Of a DNA stretch of 64,000 nt, positions 35,058-47,600 are shown in pieces. The number at the start of each line of letters is the position of its first letter. Position 1 is the first letter of the stretch. Source of the DNA: Adhaeribacter terrigena (GTDB lineage Bacteria > Bacteroidota > Bacteroidia > Cytophagales > Hymenobacteraceae); assembly GCF_016623615.1 (NCBI RefSeq), contig NZ_JAEHFX010000004.1, positions 186,001-250,000 of the forward strand, read 5' to 3'. The position numbers were made by a program, and so were the translations under genes. The notes beneath the pieces were generated by a model. The model was not told where the DNA came from. It saw only the letters and a list, made by a program, of their open reading frames with translations, and searched no databases.

Positions 35058-35861
35058 ATGCAAAAAACACATTACCTAAAAGAGCTGCAGCTTGCAAAAA
35101 GCTGCAGCCTTGGTAGCCGTGGCCCGGATGTAAAACGCATCCAGGAATGGCTGAACCTGTGGGCTTATAAACTGCCTACGCTGCTTCGAATTAAAATCGA
35201 TGGCGATTTTGGCCCCGCTACGGCCGCAGCGGTTATTGCCTTCAAAAAAACGCTAGGCATTAGCCCGGAAAAACTAACAAGCCAGGTAAATGCCGATGTT
35301 TTTGCCGAACTTACTAAACCTATAAAACAGGCTTTTACATTTAAACCGCAAGGATTAGCGGTAAGAAAAAGCTTGTTGCTCTGCGCCGAACAGCATCTGC
35401 AGCAAAACGCCCGGGAAATCGGTTTTAACGAAGGCCCTTGGGTTCGGAGTTACATGAACGGACAGGAAGGTAAAAGCTGGCCCTGGTGCATGGGCTTCGT
35501 GCAAACGGTTTTTGATCAAGCACTGAGTTTTTCGGATAAAAAGTATACCGATTTTATGCCGGCTACCTTCAGTTGCGATGTTTTGGGGCAACATGCTTTA
35601 AAGCAAAAGAACCTCCTCCGCAACAAAGACCTGAAACGAAACAGCGCCCTGGTAAAACCAGGAGATCTTTTCCTTGTTTCCAATACTTCCTTAGACTGGA
35701 CCCATACAGGCATTATTGAAAAAGTAGAGGGCAACATTTTTTATACCCTGGAGGGCAATACCAACCTGGCAGGTTCGCGCGAGGGCGTGGCCGTGATGCG
35801 CCGCCTTCGGAATTTCCATACCAACCCACTTGACGTGATCCGGTTCCCGGAACTTGGCTAA
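35058..35861 (+). CDS. Endolysin-like peptidoglycan hydrolase (PG-binding plus CHAP-like domain)
   Basis: 267-aa protein without a signal peptide or transmembrane helix. Residues about 15-72 form a peptidoglycan-binding type 1 domain (GPDVKRIQEWLN, IDGDFGPATAAAVIAFKK). Residues about 105-267 look like a CHAP/NlpC-type cysteine hydrolase: candidate nucleophile Cys near 143 in SWPWCMGFVQTVF, candidate His near 215 in WTHTGIIEKVEGN, and an acidic/Asn position in LEGNTN near 231. It would cut peptide bonds of the cell wall. Without a Sec signal it must be released by a holin-like partner or leave by lysis; I find no clear holin gene beside it. In the Tc context it could free the cytoplasmic toxin, as lysis cassettes do in Yersinia Tc loci. 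A phage-derived lysin unrelated to the toxin is the alternative. Confidence 0.82.
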   Translation: MQKTHYLKELQLAKSCSLGSRGPDVKRIQEWLNLWAYKLPTLLRIKIDGDFGPATAAAVIAFKKTLGISPEKLTSQVNADVFAELTKPIKQAFTFKPQGLAVRKSLLLCAEQHLQQNAREIGFNEGPWVRSYMNGQEGKSWPWCMGFVQTVFDQALSFSDKKYTDFMPATFSCDVLGQHALKQKNLLRNKDLKRNSALVKPGDLFLVSNTSLDWTHTGIIEKVEGNIFYTLEGNTNLAGSREGVAVMRRLRNFHTNPLDVIRFPELG

Positions 35862-35957
35862 AGTATCATTTACCGGTTTTGTTTCTCTTTGAAAAAGCTT
35901 CCATAAGACTTTTCCCATTTTCCTTTCTTGCTTCAATTCCGCACTTGCAAATCATAA

Positions 35958-35988
35958 AAAAACGGTAGGTTTTTAGCGCTAAAAACTG
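35958..35988 (+). repeat. Dispersed AACGSTA repeat, copy 10
   Basis: AAAAACGGTAGGTTTTT, spacer, AAAAACTGC. It contains a perfect 18-base palindrome GTTTTTAGCGCTAAAAAC at 35969-35986. Confidence 0.55.
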
Positions 35989-36084
35989 CTTTTGCTGCCG
36001 CTTGTTTTACATTTCTCACATCAATAAATCTACATTAAATCTTAAGGAGCTGCGCTGGCGGCTTCTTTACAAACTTATTTTATT

Positions 36085-37092
36085 ATGAAACCCTTTAGAA
36101 TATTGAGCATCGATGGAGGGGGCTTGCGCGGCATTGTACCGGTAATGATTTTGCAGGAAATTCAGCGCTTGCTTAATGGCAAACCTATTCACGAGGCTTT
36201 CGATTTGATTGCCGGTACCTCTACCGGCGGCCTTATTGCTGCTGGTCTTACCGTTAGCCAGAACGGCCTTACTCCTTTGTATACCCTTCAGGATTTGCAA
36301 AATATATACAGTAGCCGCGGCCAGCACATCTTCCCCGTTCGTGGGAAATTCCTCAACGTGCTTGATGGTATTACTTCTCTTTGGAATCCTGAATATAGCG
36401 AAAAAGGTATCAGGAAAGTGCTGGAAGAGCTCATGGGGGAATACCGGCTGATGGATTGTTTAACTCCATTGCTGATCACGGCTTTTGATTTGAAACATAA
36501 TGAGCCGTTACTTTTTAAAAGCCGCACCGCCGCTTACGATCCGGAAGCTAATGCTTGTCTTTTTGATGTTTGCCGGGCTACTTCGGCCGGCCCTACTTAT
36601 TTGCCGGCGCATACTTTTCGCTTCGAAGGTCGCGAAGTTACCTGCATTGATGGTGGTGTATATATTAATAATCCTACTTTAGGTGCTATTGCGGAGATCA
36701 GCCGTTATAAAAAAGATGCTTTCTATAACCGGCCCGATCTGGATTGGTCAGATATTCATGTGCTTTCATTGGGTACCGGACATTACACAGGCCTTGTATC
36801 CAATAACCAGGCAAAAGGGTGGGGGAAAGCAAACTGGGCGCGGCCAATCATTGATATTATGATGCACGGTGTAAATAAAACCACGCATTCGCATGCTGAA
36901 GAATTATTGGATCATGGAAATTATTTGCGGCTTACCATTGATATCGAAGTCGAAAAATTTGCCCGCATGACTGATGCTTCAGAAGAAGCAAGATTATACC
37001 TAACCGATCAGGTAGAAAAGCAATTTCTGCAAAACAGTACATTGCAGAAAAGAGTGAAAGGTTTTCTAGAGAGAGCGGGTTTATTTAACTGA
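36085..37092 (+). CDS. Patatin-like phospholipase
   Basis: 335-aa patatin-family acyl hydrolase without a signal peptide. The oxyanion hole SIDGGGLRGIVP is at residues 6-17, the nucleophile elbow GTSTGG (Ser near 48) follows, and the catalytic Asp lies in the IDGGVYINNPT motif near 190. The domain fills about 5-230; the remaining C-terminal part carries a HVLSLGTGHYTG strand. The Ser-Asp dyad hydrolyses fatty acyl esters of phospholipids. Cytoplasmic patatins like this act as bacterial defence effectors (CapV-type, in CBASS) or as secreted toxins, but no cyclase or sensor gene is nearby. As the last intact gene of the island it may be a membrane-damaging effector or aid lysis. This is inference; a lipid-metabolism role is also possible. 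Confidence 0.88.
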   Translation: MKPFRILSIDGGGLRGIVPVMILQEIQRLLNGKPIHEAFDLIAGTSTGGLIAAGLTVSQNGLTPLYTLQDLQNIYSSRGQHIFPVRGKFLNVLDGITSLWNPEYSEKGIRKVLEELMGEYRLMDCLTPLLITAFDLKHNEPLLFKSRTAAYDPEANACLFDVCRATSAGPTYLPAHTFRFEGREVTCIDGGVYINNPTLGAIAEISRYKKDAFYNRPDLDWSDIHVLSLGTGHYTGLVSNNQAKGWGKANWARPIIDIMMHGVNKTTHSHAEELLDHGNYLRLTIDIEVEKFARMTDASEEARLYLTDQVEKQFLQNSTLQKRVKGFLERAGLFN

Positions 37093-37156
37093 CTTTGTTT
37101 AAAAACAAAATGCCTGTGAGTTTTTTGAGAAAAAGTTTGCAAACAATACGTCAAAA

Positions 37157-37975
37157 GGTGACGTTTTTATAGCTTTTAGCCAGCTTGTAGAGAAGTTAAG
37201 AAAGGAGTGAGTGATAACTTTGCTGAGAGTTATGTGTCTGCCTTAAGCTCTTTAAAAGCCTTTACTGGGAAAACTACTTTACCTTTTGTAAATGTTACTC
37301 CTGGCCTCCTTAAAAAGTATGAGAAGTAGATGCTGGATAAGGGTAATTTACTTACTACAGTGGGTGTTTACCTCCGCTATTTCAGGTCCTTATTTAATGA
37401 GGCCATAGAGTCTGAAGATGTTGATAAGGAGCAATATCTTTTAGAAAAAGAAAATGCCAGATACCAGTTGGCAGAAATGTAAAAAAGGCACTTGCTCTGC
37501 CAGATATTGAGGAAATGATAAATTATACTCCTGTAAGTAACAGTGAGGAAAAGGTTAGGGATTTATGGCTGTTTTCTTATTTCTGTAATGGCATAAATGT
37601 AAAAAAGATAGTGCTAAGGTATAAGAATACAGATTCTACTACCATTACTTTTGTTAGTGCCAAAACTGCCAGAATTACCCGTCTTAATACTAAGACCATA
37701 ATTGCTATACTCAACCTCAGGTTAGGCAGGTAATTTAAAGGGGGAAGTAAACCAATGTTGTCTCTAATACCTATCTGGTTACACCGATCAAAGCTCTGGT
37801 TAAGATGGATTCAGTTATAGTTTTAGTTTGGGCACATTCAAGATAAATTATGATAGAAAAAGCTACTGGCTTTTCGCTAGGTAGTCATTTGTTTCCCTGG
37901 ATTTTTCCTGGAACAATTACCTGAATGTTGAAAACGCAGCATTAGAGGTATTCCTGAAATGGTTTTAGAAGTTGC
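37157..37975 (+). pseudogene. Decayed tyrosine recombinase (phage integrase)
   Basis: Translation in shifting frames gives a Bacteroidota-type integrase. Frame one (37157 to about 37200) reads GDVFIAFSQLVEKLRKE. Frame two (37201 to about 37455) reads SDNFAESYVSALSSLKAFTG and TTVGVYLRYFRSLFNEAIE, the SAM-like core-binding domain, with a TAG stop in place of a Trp codon after KYEK. Frame three (from 37458) reads QIPVGRNVKKALALPDIEEM and RDLWLFSYFCNGINVKKIV up to a stop at 37733. The catalytic-domain C-terminus is present only as stop-riddled fragments to about 37975. The N-terminus is missing too. Two frameshifts and several stops make it inactive. It marks past integration at the right edge of the Tc island. 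Confidence 0.8.
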
Positions 37976-38613
37976 TTAAATATTATAAAAATAAATTATT
38001 AAGCGTTCATTTCTGAGTTTTCAGGCCTGAAAGCATACCGTTTTTATTAACTGCTGTTTCATTCATAAAAGCCGGACTTTTAGGATAGAGCTTTAGCAAA
38101 CCTGAATGTTTAAACAGGCTTCTGGATCTAAAGGTACCATTTTAAAAAGAGCTGTTTTTTGAGGTAGAAGTCTCTATGAAGGTAATCACTTGAAAATAGG
38201 ATAAAATTCGTTTTGTTTTGATAATCTGATTAATGTGCAGTTATAATGTAACTAACTGAAAATTAACCTTTTGTTTTGCATAAAGATGATAATCTTTTTT
38301 CTTTTAATATGTTAAGTGGTTTGATGTCAGTTTGTTGTGTTGATGTATAACAAATAGCGGTTCATTGAGATTTATTGCTGATAATTGTATTATAACGATT
38401 TAACAAAGGGAATTAAGACTAAATGAAAGTGTATTAATGCTCTGAATGTCAGGGTGAAGGGTGATATATATTTAGTAAAGGTCATTGTTTAGTATGTTAG
38501 GCATTTTTAATTTTGTTAATTCAAGATTGCTTAATTCAATATTTTGCTCATCAGGTAGTTAGCCTTAAAAAGCTGAAATATTTTGTTAGTTAACACACCT
38601 TAACAGCACTTCT
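37976..38613. other. AT-rich gene-free stretch upstream of the giant T9SS gene
   Basis: No credible coding frame is seen. The stretch holds one repeat copy (38015-38045) and several near-consensus -7 boxes (TATTTTG at about 38540 and again close to the start codon), of which none pairs clearly with a -33 element. It presumably contains the promoter of the 4906-aa protein gene. Confidence 0.5.
38015..38045 (-). repeat. Dispersed AACGSTA repeat, copy 11
   Basis: Minus strand: AAAAACGGTATGCTTTCA, spacer, AAAACTC. Confidence 0.6.
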
Positions 38614-41600
38614 ATGCAAAAATTCTACTCCTTCTTCCGGTATTTAATCGTTCCGTTTAAATTTAAATATCCGTTCGTTTTCTGCCAACTAGTAGCATTG
38701 TTTTGCTGTCTTGCTGTTAACTCCAATGCACAACAATTGCTGCCGCCCGGCCCCCAGACCGATGGTACTGTAAATGTTACTTACCGCGACGGAGGCATTC
38801 AGTACGTGGGCGGCTCATTCAGCACAGTTGGCTACAAGACCGGATCTGCTACGCTTTTCCCAGGCTCGGGAAATACCCCCAACTTAAATTTCCCCCAAAT
38901 TAACGGCACCGTTTATTGCTCGGCACCAGACGGCACCGGCGGCTGGTACCTGGGCGGTAGTTTCACCCAGGCAGGAGGGGTTTCCAGGAGTAACCTGGTA
39001 CACATCACCGCAGCAAATACTGTAAATCCATCTTTCCAGCCAAACCCCAATAGTACAGTTTACGCTTTGTTGCTTCATGGCTCTGCTTTGTACGCGGGTG
39101 GAGATTTTACTACCCTTGGCGGGTTGGTGCGCAACCGCTTAGGTGCCGTTAACGCTTCTACCGGTGCCGCCTTGGCCTTCGATCCGAACCTGGACAATAC
39201 CGTAAATACGCTGGCCCTGAATGGTGCCAACCTGCTGGCTGGCGGTACCTTTCAGCGTGTAAGTGGTAACCTTTGCCCTCATCTGGCAGCTTTCAGCACC
39301 GCTACCGGCCAGCGAGTTTCCCACACGCAAGCCGATGGCCAGGTGACTTCTCTTTTAACCGACGGAACCACTACCTATGCCGGCGGTGCTTTCCAGGGCT
39401 TTGGATACAATACCGGTTACAGCGCCTTGCTCAGTTCCAACTCCAATGCGCCTTCAGCTGGCTGGCCTACTTTTAACGGTACGGTTAACATCACGATCTC
39501 CGATGGTAGCGGCGGCTGGTACGTAGGTGGTGCCTTTACCAAAGTAGGCAACGTAAGCATCCGCAATCTGGTGCATATTACTGCTACCAATGATATCGAC
39601 CCAATCTTTAAACCGGAGCCGAACGGTACGGTAACCACCCTCTTACGAAACGGGGCAACTATTTATGCCGGCGGGGATTTTACTATTATTGGCAAGGAAG
39701 TGCGTAACCGGCTGGCTGAACTCGATCCGGTAACCGGTACTGCCACCAGTATTAATCCAGACCTCGACAGCAGACCCAATGCGCTGGCCATTGCCGGATC
39801 CAGATTATACGTAGGGGGTGCAATGAACAATGCCCAGGGGAACCCCGCCCGTAATCTGGTGGCGTACGACCTGACTACTGGTCTGCGTACCCCTTATCCC
39901 GGCGCCAATGGTGCGGTGCTATCCCTGCTGGCCGATGGCAGCAACCTTTTTGTGGGAGGATCCTTCTCCGGCATTGGTTTTTATACCGGATATTCTGCGC
40001 AATTAAGCACTTCTTCTGATGTGCCTTCCGCCACCTGGCCCGTAATTAACGGAACGGTTTACGTAACCATTCCGGACGGCAATGGCGGCTGGTACGTAGG
40101 GGGCTCCTTTAGCCAGGTTGGCAGTACAACCATACGCAACCTGGTTCATATTACTGCCACCAATACCATAGACGCGGCTTTTAAACCAGAACCGAACGGA
40201 GGCGTTTACTCGCTTTTAAAAAACGGAACTACCCTGTATGTTGGGGGGGATTTCAACACCATAGGCGGGCAAAGCCGCAACCGGCTGGCTGCGGTAAATG
40301 CCGGCACCGGCGCTGCCACCAATCTTGATTTAAGCACCAGCAACCGCGTCCGCAGCCTGACCCTTGTCGGAACAACCTTATATGCCGGCGGCGATATGCT
40401 GCATACCCAAGGTTTTCCAACCCGATATCTGACCGGTTTTAATGTTTCCACCGGGGAGCTGGTTAAGGTGCCTGGTTTCAATTCCCAGATCAAAGCAATG
40501 GCAACTGACGGAACCAATATTTATGCCGCCGGTAGTCATACGCAGACAGGTATTTCGGCGGAATACGCCGCCCTGCTTTCCATTAGCTCCGATGTGCCTT
40601 CCGCAAACTGGCCATATTTTAACGGCACCATCTATGCTGTTGCCGGCGACGGCAACGGTGGCTGGTACGTAGGCGGCTCATTCAGCGAAGTGGCCGGACA
40701 GCCGCGTCGTAACCTGGTCCGGTTGCTGGCCAATGGTACTATAGATCCGGTTTTTGCACCTGACCCGAACAGCACGGTACACACACTGGCATTAAAAGGC
40801 AGCACCCTCTATACCGGGGGCTCCTTTAACCAGATCGGAGGAAATACCCGCACTTACTTAGCCGCTGTAAACGCCGTTACCGGTGCCTTGCTGCCGCTTT
40901 TCGATGCCGCCCCTAATTCTACGGTTACTAAACTGGCCGTTTCCGACGATGCCCTGTATGTAGGCGGCAGTTTCTCGCAGATCGGCGGACAAACCCGCAA
41001 TCGCCTGGCGTCTCTGGATCTGACTTCCGGCAGTGCCGGCACCTGGAATCCTAATCCGAACAGCACGGTAAATGACATACTGGTAGATACTGCCGCCGGT
41101 ACATTATATGTGGCCGGTTCTTTCTCGCAGATCGGCGGACAAACCCGCCAATATCTGGTGGCGTTCGACCTGCTCACGCATACGCTTTCTGCCTTTGCCC
41201 CTAATCCCAACAGTACTGTTTATTCCCTTGCTTTATCCGGCGCCGACCTCTTCGTGGGCGGATCTTTTTCAACTATCGGAGGGCAGAACCGGCAATACCT
41301 GGCTGCCCTCAATAAAAATACTGGTACGCCTTCTGCATTCAACCCGCAGCCAAACAGCACCGTGCAGGCAATAGCAACTGATGGTACTTCACTCTTTATA
41401 GGTGGTTCTTTTACGCGCATTGGCAATTTGTCAGGTTCGCCTACCCGAAATTACCTGGCCGCCTTTACCCTGAACACCGGCTCCCTGAGCAGCTGGGACC
41501 CGGCCGCGAACAGCTCTGTGACCGGAATAACCCTGGCTGGCGCCGGCATGGTAGTAACCGGTAGCTTCAACCTTTTGAAAACCACCACCGACCGGCCGTA

Positions 41601-44600
41601 CCTGGCTGCATTCGATGCCGTTACAGGCCAGTTAAATTCAGGTTTTGCACCGGTCTTCAGCTCTGATCCTGGTCTGGAAGCATTAACCCTGCATGGCGCT
41701 ACGCTGTATGCGGGTGGTTCCTTTAACATAAATGTAAACGGGCAGAACCGCCGGGGCCTTGCCGCCTTCGATAAAACTACTGGTATAGCCACTTCCTTCA
41801 ATCCGCAACTAAACAGCCGGGTGAATGCGTTGGCCACGGACGGCACAACGCTTTTTGCGGGTGGTGATTTTACCCAGGCTGGCAGCAGCAGTCCGGTTAC
41901 CCGCAACCGCCTGGCTGCCTTTGATCTGGGTACCGGCACTTTAACTAATTGGAATCCGAACGCCAACAGCGCGGTGTATGCGCTGGGTATGAGCGGTGCG
42001 CAGGTGGTGACCGGCGGGTCGTTCACTTACCTCAAAAGCCATGACCAGAACGGCCTGATCTCTCTGGATGCCGTTACCGGCGCAACCAACACAGGTTTTG
42101 CAGCCAACTTTAACTACTATTTTTACGGTTATGCTCCGCAAACCATGGTAATTTCGGGCAATACGCTTTACGTAGGCGGTTACCTGTACCAGTATAAAGG
42201 TGCTATGGTAAGCAACATTCTGGGGTTGGATAAATCCACAGGAACCCTTTCCGGTTTTGCTCCTAATCTGAACAACACTGTTTATCAACTGGCAACCGAT
42301 GGTACTACCCTTTTCGCGGCCGGTGAATTTACGCAGGCCGGCACCATTTCCCGAAATCGTCTGGCATCTTTCACCCTGAGCAATGGTGCCTTAACCAGCT
42401 GGGATCCGAACGCGAACAGCAGTGTACGAACCCTGGCTCTGGACGGTACACAATTGCTGATAGGGGGTAGCTTTACCTACCTGAATTATCAGGCCAAAGC
42501 CCGGCTGGCCTCACTTACATCTACCGGGCACTTAAATACCGCTTTCAGTCCGCCAGCTTTCAGCAATGCCTATTCCGCTCCGGTTTCAGGTATGCTGATC
42601 TCGGGCGGCAAGCTTTATGTGGCCGGCGACTTTTATAGTTATACCAATAGCAATAGCGTAAACCGCAACTTTTCTTCAATAACGGCTTTCGATAAAGTTA
42701 CCGGTTTCGACGATGGCAGCTTTACCATTGCTTTCGGAGGCGGCTATGGCCAGGCTAAAACCATTACCACCGACGGTACGACTTTGTTTGTCGGCGGCGA
42801 CTTCACCCAGGTTGGCACCGGATCAGCTGGCATAAAGCGTAACCGCCTGGCAGCTTTTACCATGAGCAACGGTTCTCTTGCCAGCTGGGATCCGGGCGTA
42901 AATAATACCGTGCATACCCTGAGCCGCAGCGGCAGCGACCTGTTGGCCGGCGGATCGTTTAACATGTCCAATGCATTCTCGCGGAGTGGGTTGTTTGCAT
43001 ATTCCGTACGCACCGGCGAGATCTTGCCAGGCTTTAATGCAAACCTTGCCGGTCCGGTTTATGCCCTTACTTCCGTAGGCAGCCGTCTGTTTGTGGGAGG
43101 CGCTATGTACACGAACGGTAGCAACCCAAAAGGGGGCTTGTTGGCAATCGATAAACTCACCGGTGCCGATACGGGTTTTAATTCCGGTCTTTATTCTTCT
43201 CACTCTTACGCTGGCAGTGCCCCGGTACATAGCCTGGCGGTTTCCGGTTCCACGCTGTACGTGGGCGGCGATTTTTATAATGGTTACGGCGCACCCCGTA
43301 ATTACCTGGCAGCTTACAACCTGAATACCGATGCGCTGATTTCCGGTTTTAACCCGAATTTGAACGGCCGGGTGAAAGCACTGGCTCTGGACGGCACAAC
43401 GCTGTACGTGGGCGGTGAATTCACGACGATCAACGGTCAAACCCGCAACCGCCTTTCTTCCTTCGATATCGGTACCAATTCCCTGACTTCCTGGAATCCA
43501 GGTGCCAATAGCACCGTGTTTGCTCTTGGTGTAAATACAACGGCATTATATGCAGGGGGGTATTTTTCAATTGCAGGCGGGCAAAACCGCTACGGTGTTG
43601 CGGCAATAGATAAGGTATCCGGTACAGCTACTTCCTGGGATCCCGGCCTTAACAGCCATGTAGAAGAAATTCTGGCAACGGATACCAGGGTAATATTGGG
43701 TGGTGCCTTTACTCAGGCTAATGGTCAGCCTGTAAACCGGGCGGCCATTTACGGTGCTTCGGGCAACGCCCCAGTCTTTACACCACAATTCAATAATTCG
43801 GTATTGACTTTTTCGCTCAATTCCGATACCCTTTTAACCGGTGGCAGCTTTACCACGGCTAACGGCGAAACCCGCCAGTATATGGCTGGTTTTACCTTAG
43901 ATGCCACGCCAACCATTATCTCCTTTTCCCCAGTAAGTGGTCCGGCAGGTACCGTGGTAACGGTAACCGGCTCGGGCTTTACCGGTGTAACTTCTGTAAC
44001 CCTGAACGGCGTGAACGTTCCGGTTTACAATGTAACCAGTACTACCCAGTTCACTTTTACTGTTCCGGCCGGCGCTACTACCGGGCTTATCGCCGTTACA
44101 GCAGCCACCGGCACAGGTACCAGCTCGCAGGTATTTACGGTGCTGCCGGCAGTAGCTATTACCAGTTTTACGCCCACCAGCGGCAAAGCCGGCGACGCGG
44201 TAAACATTTACGGCAACGGTTTTACGGGAGCAACTTCGGTAACCTTTAACGGCACAGCTGTTCTAAGCCCTTCGGTTTACAGCAATACCCATATTTACGC
44301 TGTTGTTCCGGTCGGAGCTACTACCGGCCCGATCGCCGTTACGTCTCCTGCCGGAACCGGTACCAGCGACCAAGATTTTGTAGTGATTCCTTCCCCAACC
44401 ATTACTAGCTTCTCGCCGGGCAGCGGCCCTTCAGGCACCATGGTTACTATTACCGGCACGAACTTTGGTGGTTTGAATGCGGTGAAGTTCAACGGCACAA
44501 ATGCTTCTAACTATACCCTGATTTCTTCCACTACTATTACGGCAGAAGTTCCGGGTGGAGCAACCAGCGGATCTATCTCAGTAACCGCTGCGGGTGGTAC

Positions 44601-47600
44601 CGGCACTTCTGCGAGCAGTTTTACGGTGGTGACTTCTCCGGAGATCAGCAGTTTCTGGCCGCCAAGTGGCCCGGCGGGCACCGTAGTTACCATTTACGGT
44701 AACTACTTTACCAATGCCACGGAGGTAAGCTTTAACGGTGCCAATGCGCTGGCCTTTAACGTGGTGAACAGCACCCAGATAAACGCCACCGTACCGGTTG
44801 GCGCTACCGACGGCCTGATTCGGGTAACAACTCCAAGCGGTACTGCCACCAGCGCTACGATCTTCGATGTAACCCCGAGTGTAACAGTAAGCTACGCCTA
44901 CGGTCCTTCGAATTCTTACAATGCAGCAGCTATCGGAAATACTATTACGGTACACGGCTCCGGTTTCTCTGGCGCTACTTCTGTGGAATTTAACGGCGGC
45001 ACGGGTACTAACCTGGTGGTGACCAGCTCCTCTCAACTCACGGTAACGGTTCCGGTTGGTGCCCAGACTGGTCCGATCAGTGTAACCACACCTTTCGGCA
45101 CCGGCACCATGACCACCGACTTCAACATTATACCCGCGCCAACTATTACGAGCTTTACGCCAAGTTTTGCTACGGTAGGTTCTTTGATTACGATTTACGG
45201 AACGGGTTATGCCAGCGGCGGAACAGTAACCTTCGGCGGCAATGTGAACGCTACTTACCTTTACAATTATGGTCCGAACTTCATAACCGTAGCGGTACCT
45301 ACCGGTGCCAGTACCGGTCTGCTCTCGGTTACGACCCTGGGCGGAACGGCCACTTCGGCTACGGTATTTACCGTAGTAGGGGCGCCTACCATCACTGCCT
45401 TTTCTCCGGATAACGGCTTACCGGGTACTTCGGTAACCATAACCGGGACCAACCTGACGGGTACGAACCAGGTGAACTTTAACGGTACGCCGGCTACTTT
45501 CAGCAACGTAACCAGTACCTCGCTTACCGCTGTAGTACCAGCCAATGCCACTACCGGCCCGATTGCGGTCTACACGCCGGCTGGCTACTATACTACTGCC
45601 AGCAATGGCGCTGCTGGCGTATTTACCGTGCTAAGCCTGGTACCAACCATCAGCAGTTTTACCCCAACCGGTGGTCCGGAAGGTACTTTGGTAACGGTTT
45701 CCGGTACCAATTTTACCGGTGCTACCAGCGTTACGGTAGGGGGTGTGCCGGCCATCAGTTTCTCGGTGCAATCGGCAACCAGCCTGACGCTCTATATCCC
45801 GACAGGCGCTATTACCGGCCCGATCGTGATCACGAACCCAAGTGGGACAGCTACCAGCGCCACCAATTTTACAGTAGTTCCGGCACCGGTCATTACTTCG
45901 GTTTCACCAAATAGCGAAGTAGTAGGTGCTTCGGTGGTGATCTATGGCAGTAATTTCCAGAATGCCAGTTACGTGGGCTTTAATGGTACTTCAGCTCCGG
46001 GTTATGTGGTGAATAGTTCGGGCACCGAAATTACCGTTACGGTACCAGCTGGTGCCACCACAGGTCAGATCAGGGTTACTACGCCGGGAGGTACTACATA
46101 CAGCAGTAGCAACTTTACCGTGTTGGTGCCAGCCCCAACCATTACTACCTTCTCCCCGGCCAGCGGTCCGATCAACACCGCAGTTACCATTACCGGTACA
46201 AACTTCACCAATGTCAGCAGTGTGCGGTTCAACGGCATTGCTGCCGGCTTTACTCAGAATTCCGCTACCAGCATTACGGCTACCGTACCGATTGGTACCA
46301 GCACCGGCCCGATCACGGTTACTACGCCGGGCGGCACTGCAACTTCTGCCACGGACTTTATCTTTATCCCGGCTCCGGTACTTTCTTCGCTGGCGCCAAC
46401 AAGCGGAGGGGCCGGTACCGTAGTTACCCTGTCCGGCGGCAACTTTCAGAATACTTCGGCAGTGCGCTTTAACGGCGCCCTGGCTTCCGGATACGTAGTG
46501 AACGGAAACGGTACCCAGATCACAGTTTCTGTGCCTGCCGGGGCGAGCACCGGTCCGGTAAGCGTTACTACGCCGGGCGGTACCGCCACAAGCACCGGTA
46601 ATTTCACGGTACTTAGCGCGCCAACCATTTCCGGTTTCACGCCGGCAAGTGGCCCGGCGGGTACCAACGTGGTAATTACGGGGACTAACTTAAACACTAC
46701 TACCGGCGTGAACTTTAACGGTACCCTTGCAGGTTTCACTGTGAATTCCGCTACCCAACTTACCGCCACGGTGCCGGCCACTGCAACTACCGGTTTCGTA
46801 ACCGTAATCTCGGGCGGCGGCTCCAACAGCAGTGCCGATCCGTTTACTGTGATACCAACAACGCTGGCAGCTTTCGATCCGGTTTGCGAGACTGGCAGCG
46901 CCTTTAGCTTAAGCGGAGGTTCGCCGGCGGGCGGCACTTATTCCGGTCCGGGCGTAAGCAGCAATCAGTTCAATCCGGCTACAGCCGGCGTAGGTACGCA
47001 CACCATTACCTATACCTATACCCTGAACAGCATAATCACCAGCGCTACTCAAACCTTAAACGTAGAAGCCCGGCCAACTGTAACGCTGGCCTCGCAAAAT
47101 GCAGTTTGTCAGGGAACGGCGGCTTTTAACCTGGGCGGTGGTTCGCCAGCTGGCGGAACCTACTCTGGTACGGGGGTGAGCGGTGGCCAGTTTAACCCAG
47201 CCGTGGCAGGAGTTGGCACCCATGCAATTACATATGCTTACACGAATGCCGCGGGTTGCAGTAGCTCCGCAATCCAACAGCTGACCGTATTGCCAACACC
47301 GACGTTTGCCAGCTCCGCCACCCAGGTTTGTAGCGGACAACCGGTAACGCTTACGGTTAGCAACGCCGGGGCGGGCGCTACTTATGCCTGGAGCACAGGT
47401 GAAACTACGGCCAGTATTACCGCTTCGCCAACTGTGCAGACCACCTATTCTGTAACAGTAACCAATGCTGCCGGTTGTACTTATCCGTTCAGCCAGCAGG
47501 TAACTATTAACCCGTTTACCTCGGCTCCGGGCGTGGTAAGCCAGCTCCAGCCGGTAGATAATTCCAACGGGTTGAGTTTGCCAATTACTTTCTCCTGGAA

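Noticed and set aside
10730..37092. A prophage or an extracellular contractile injection system.
   Set aside because: Lysin, fibre-like proteins and a repressor are present, but there is no capsid, portal, terminase, tube, sheath, baseplate or AAA+ gene.
37515..37733. A 72-aa protein as a real gene.
   Set aside because: Its sequence continues integrase homology lying in other frames upstream, so it is a piece of the decayed recombinase.
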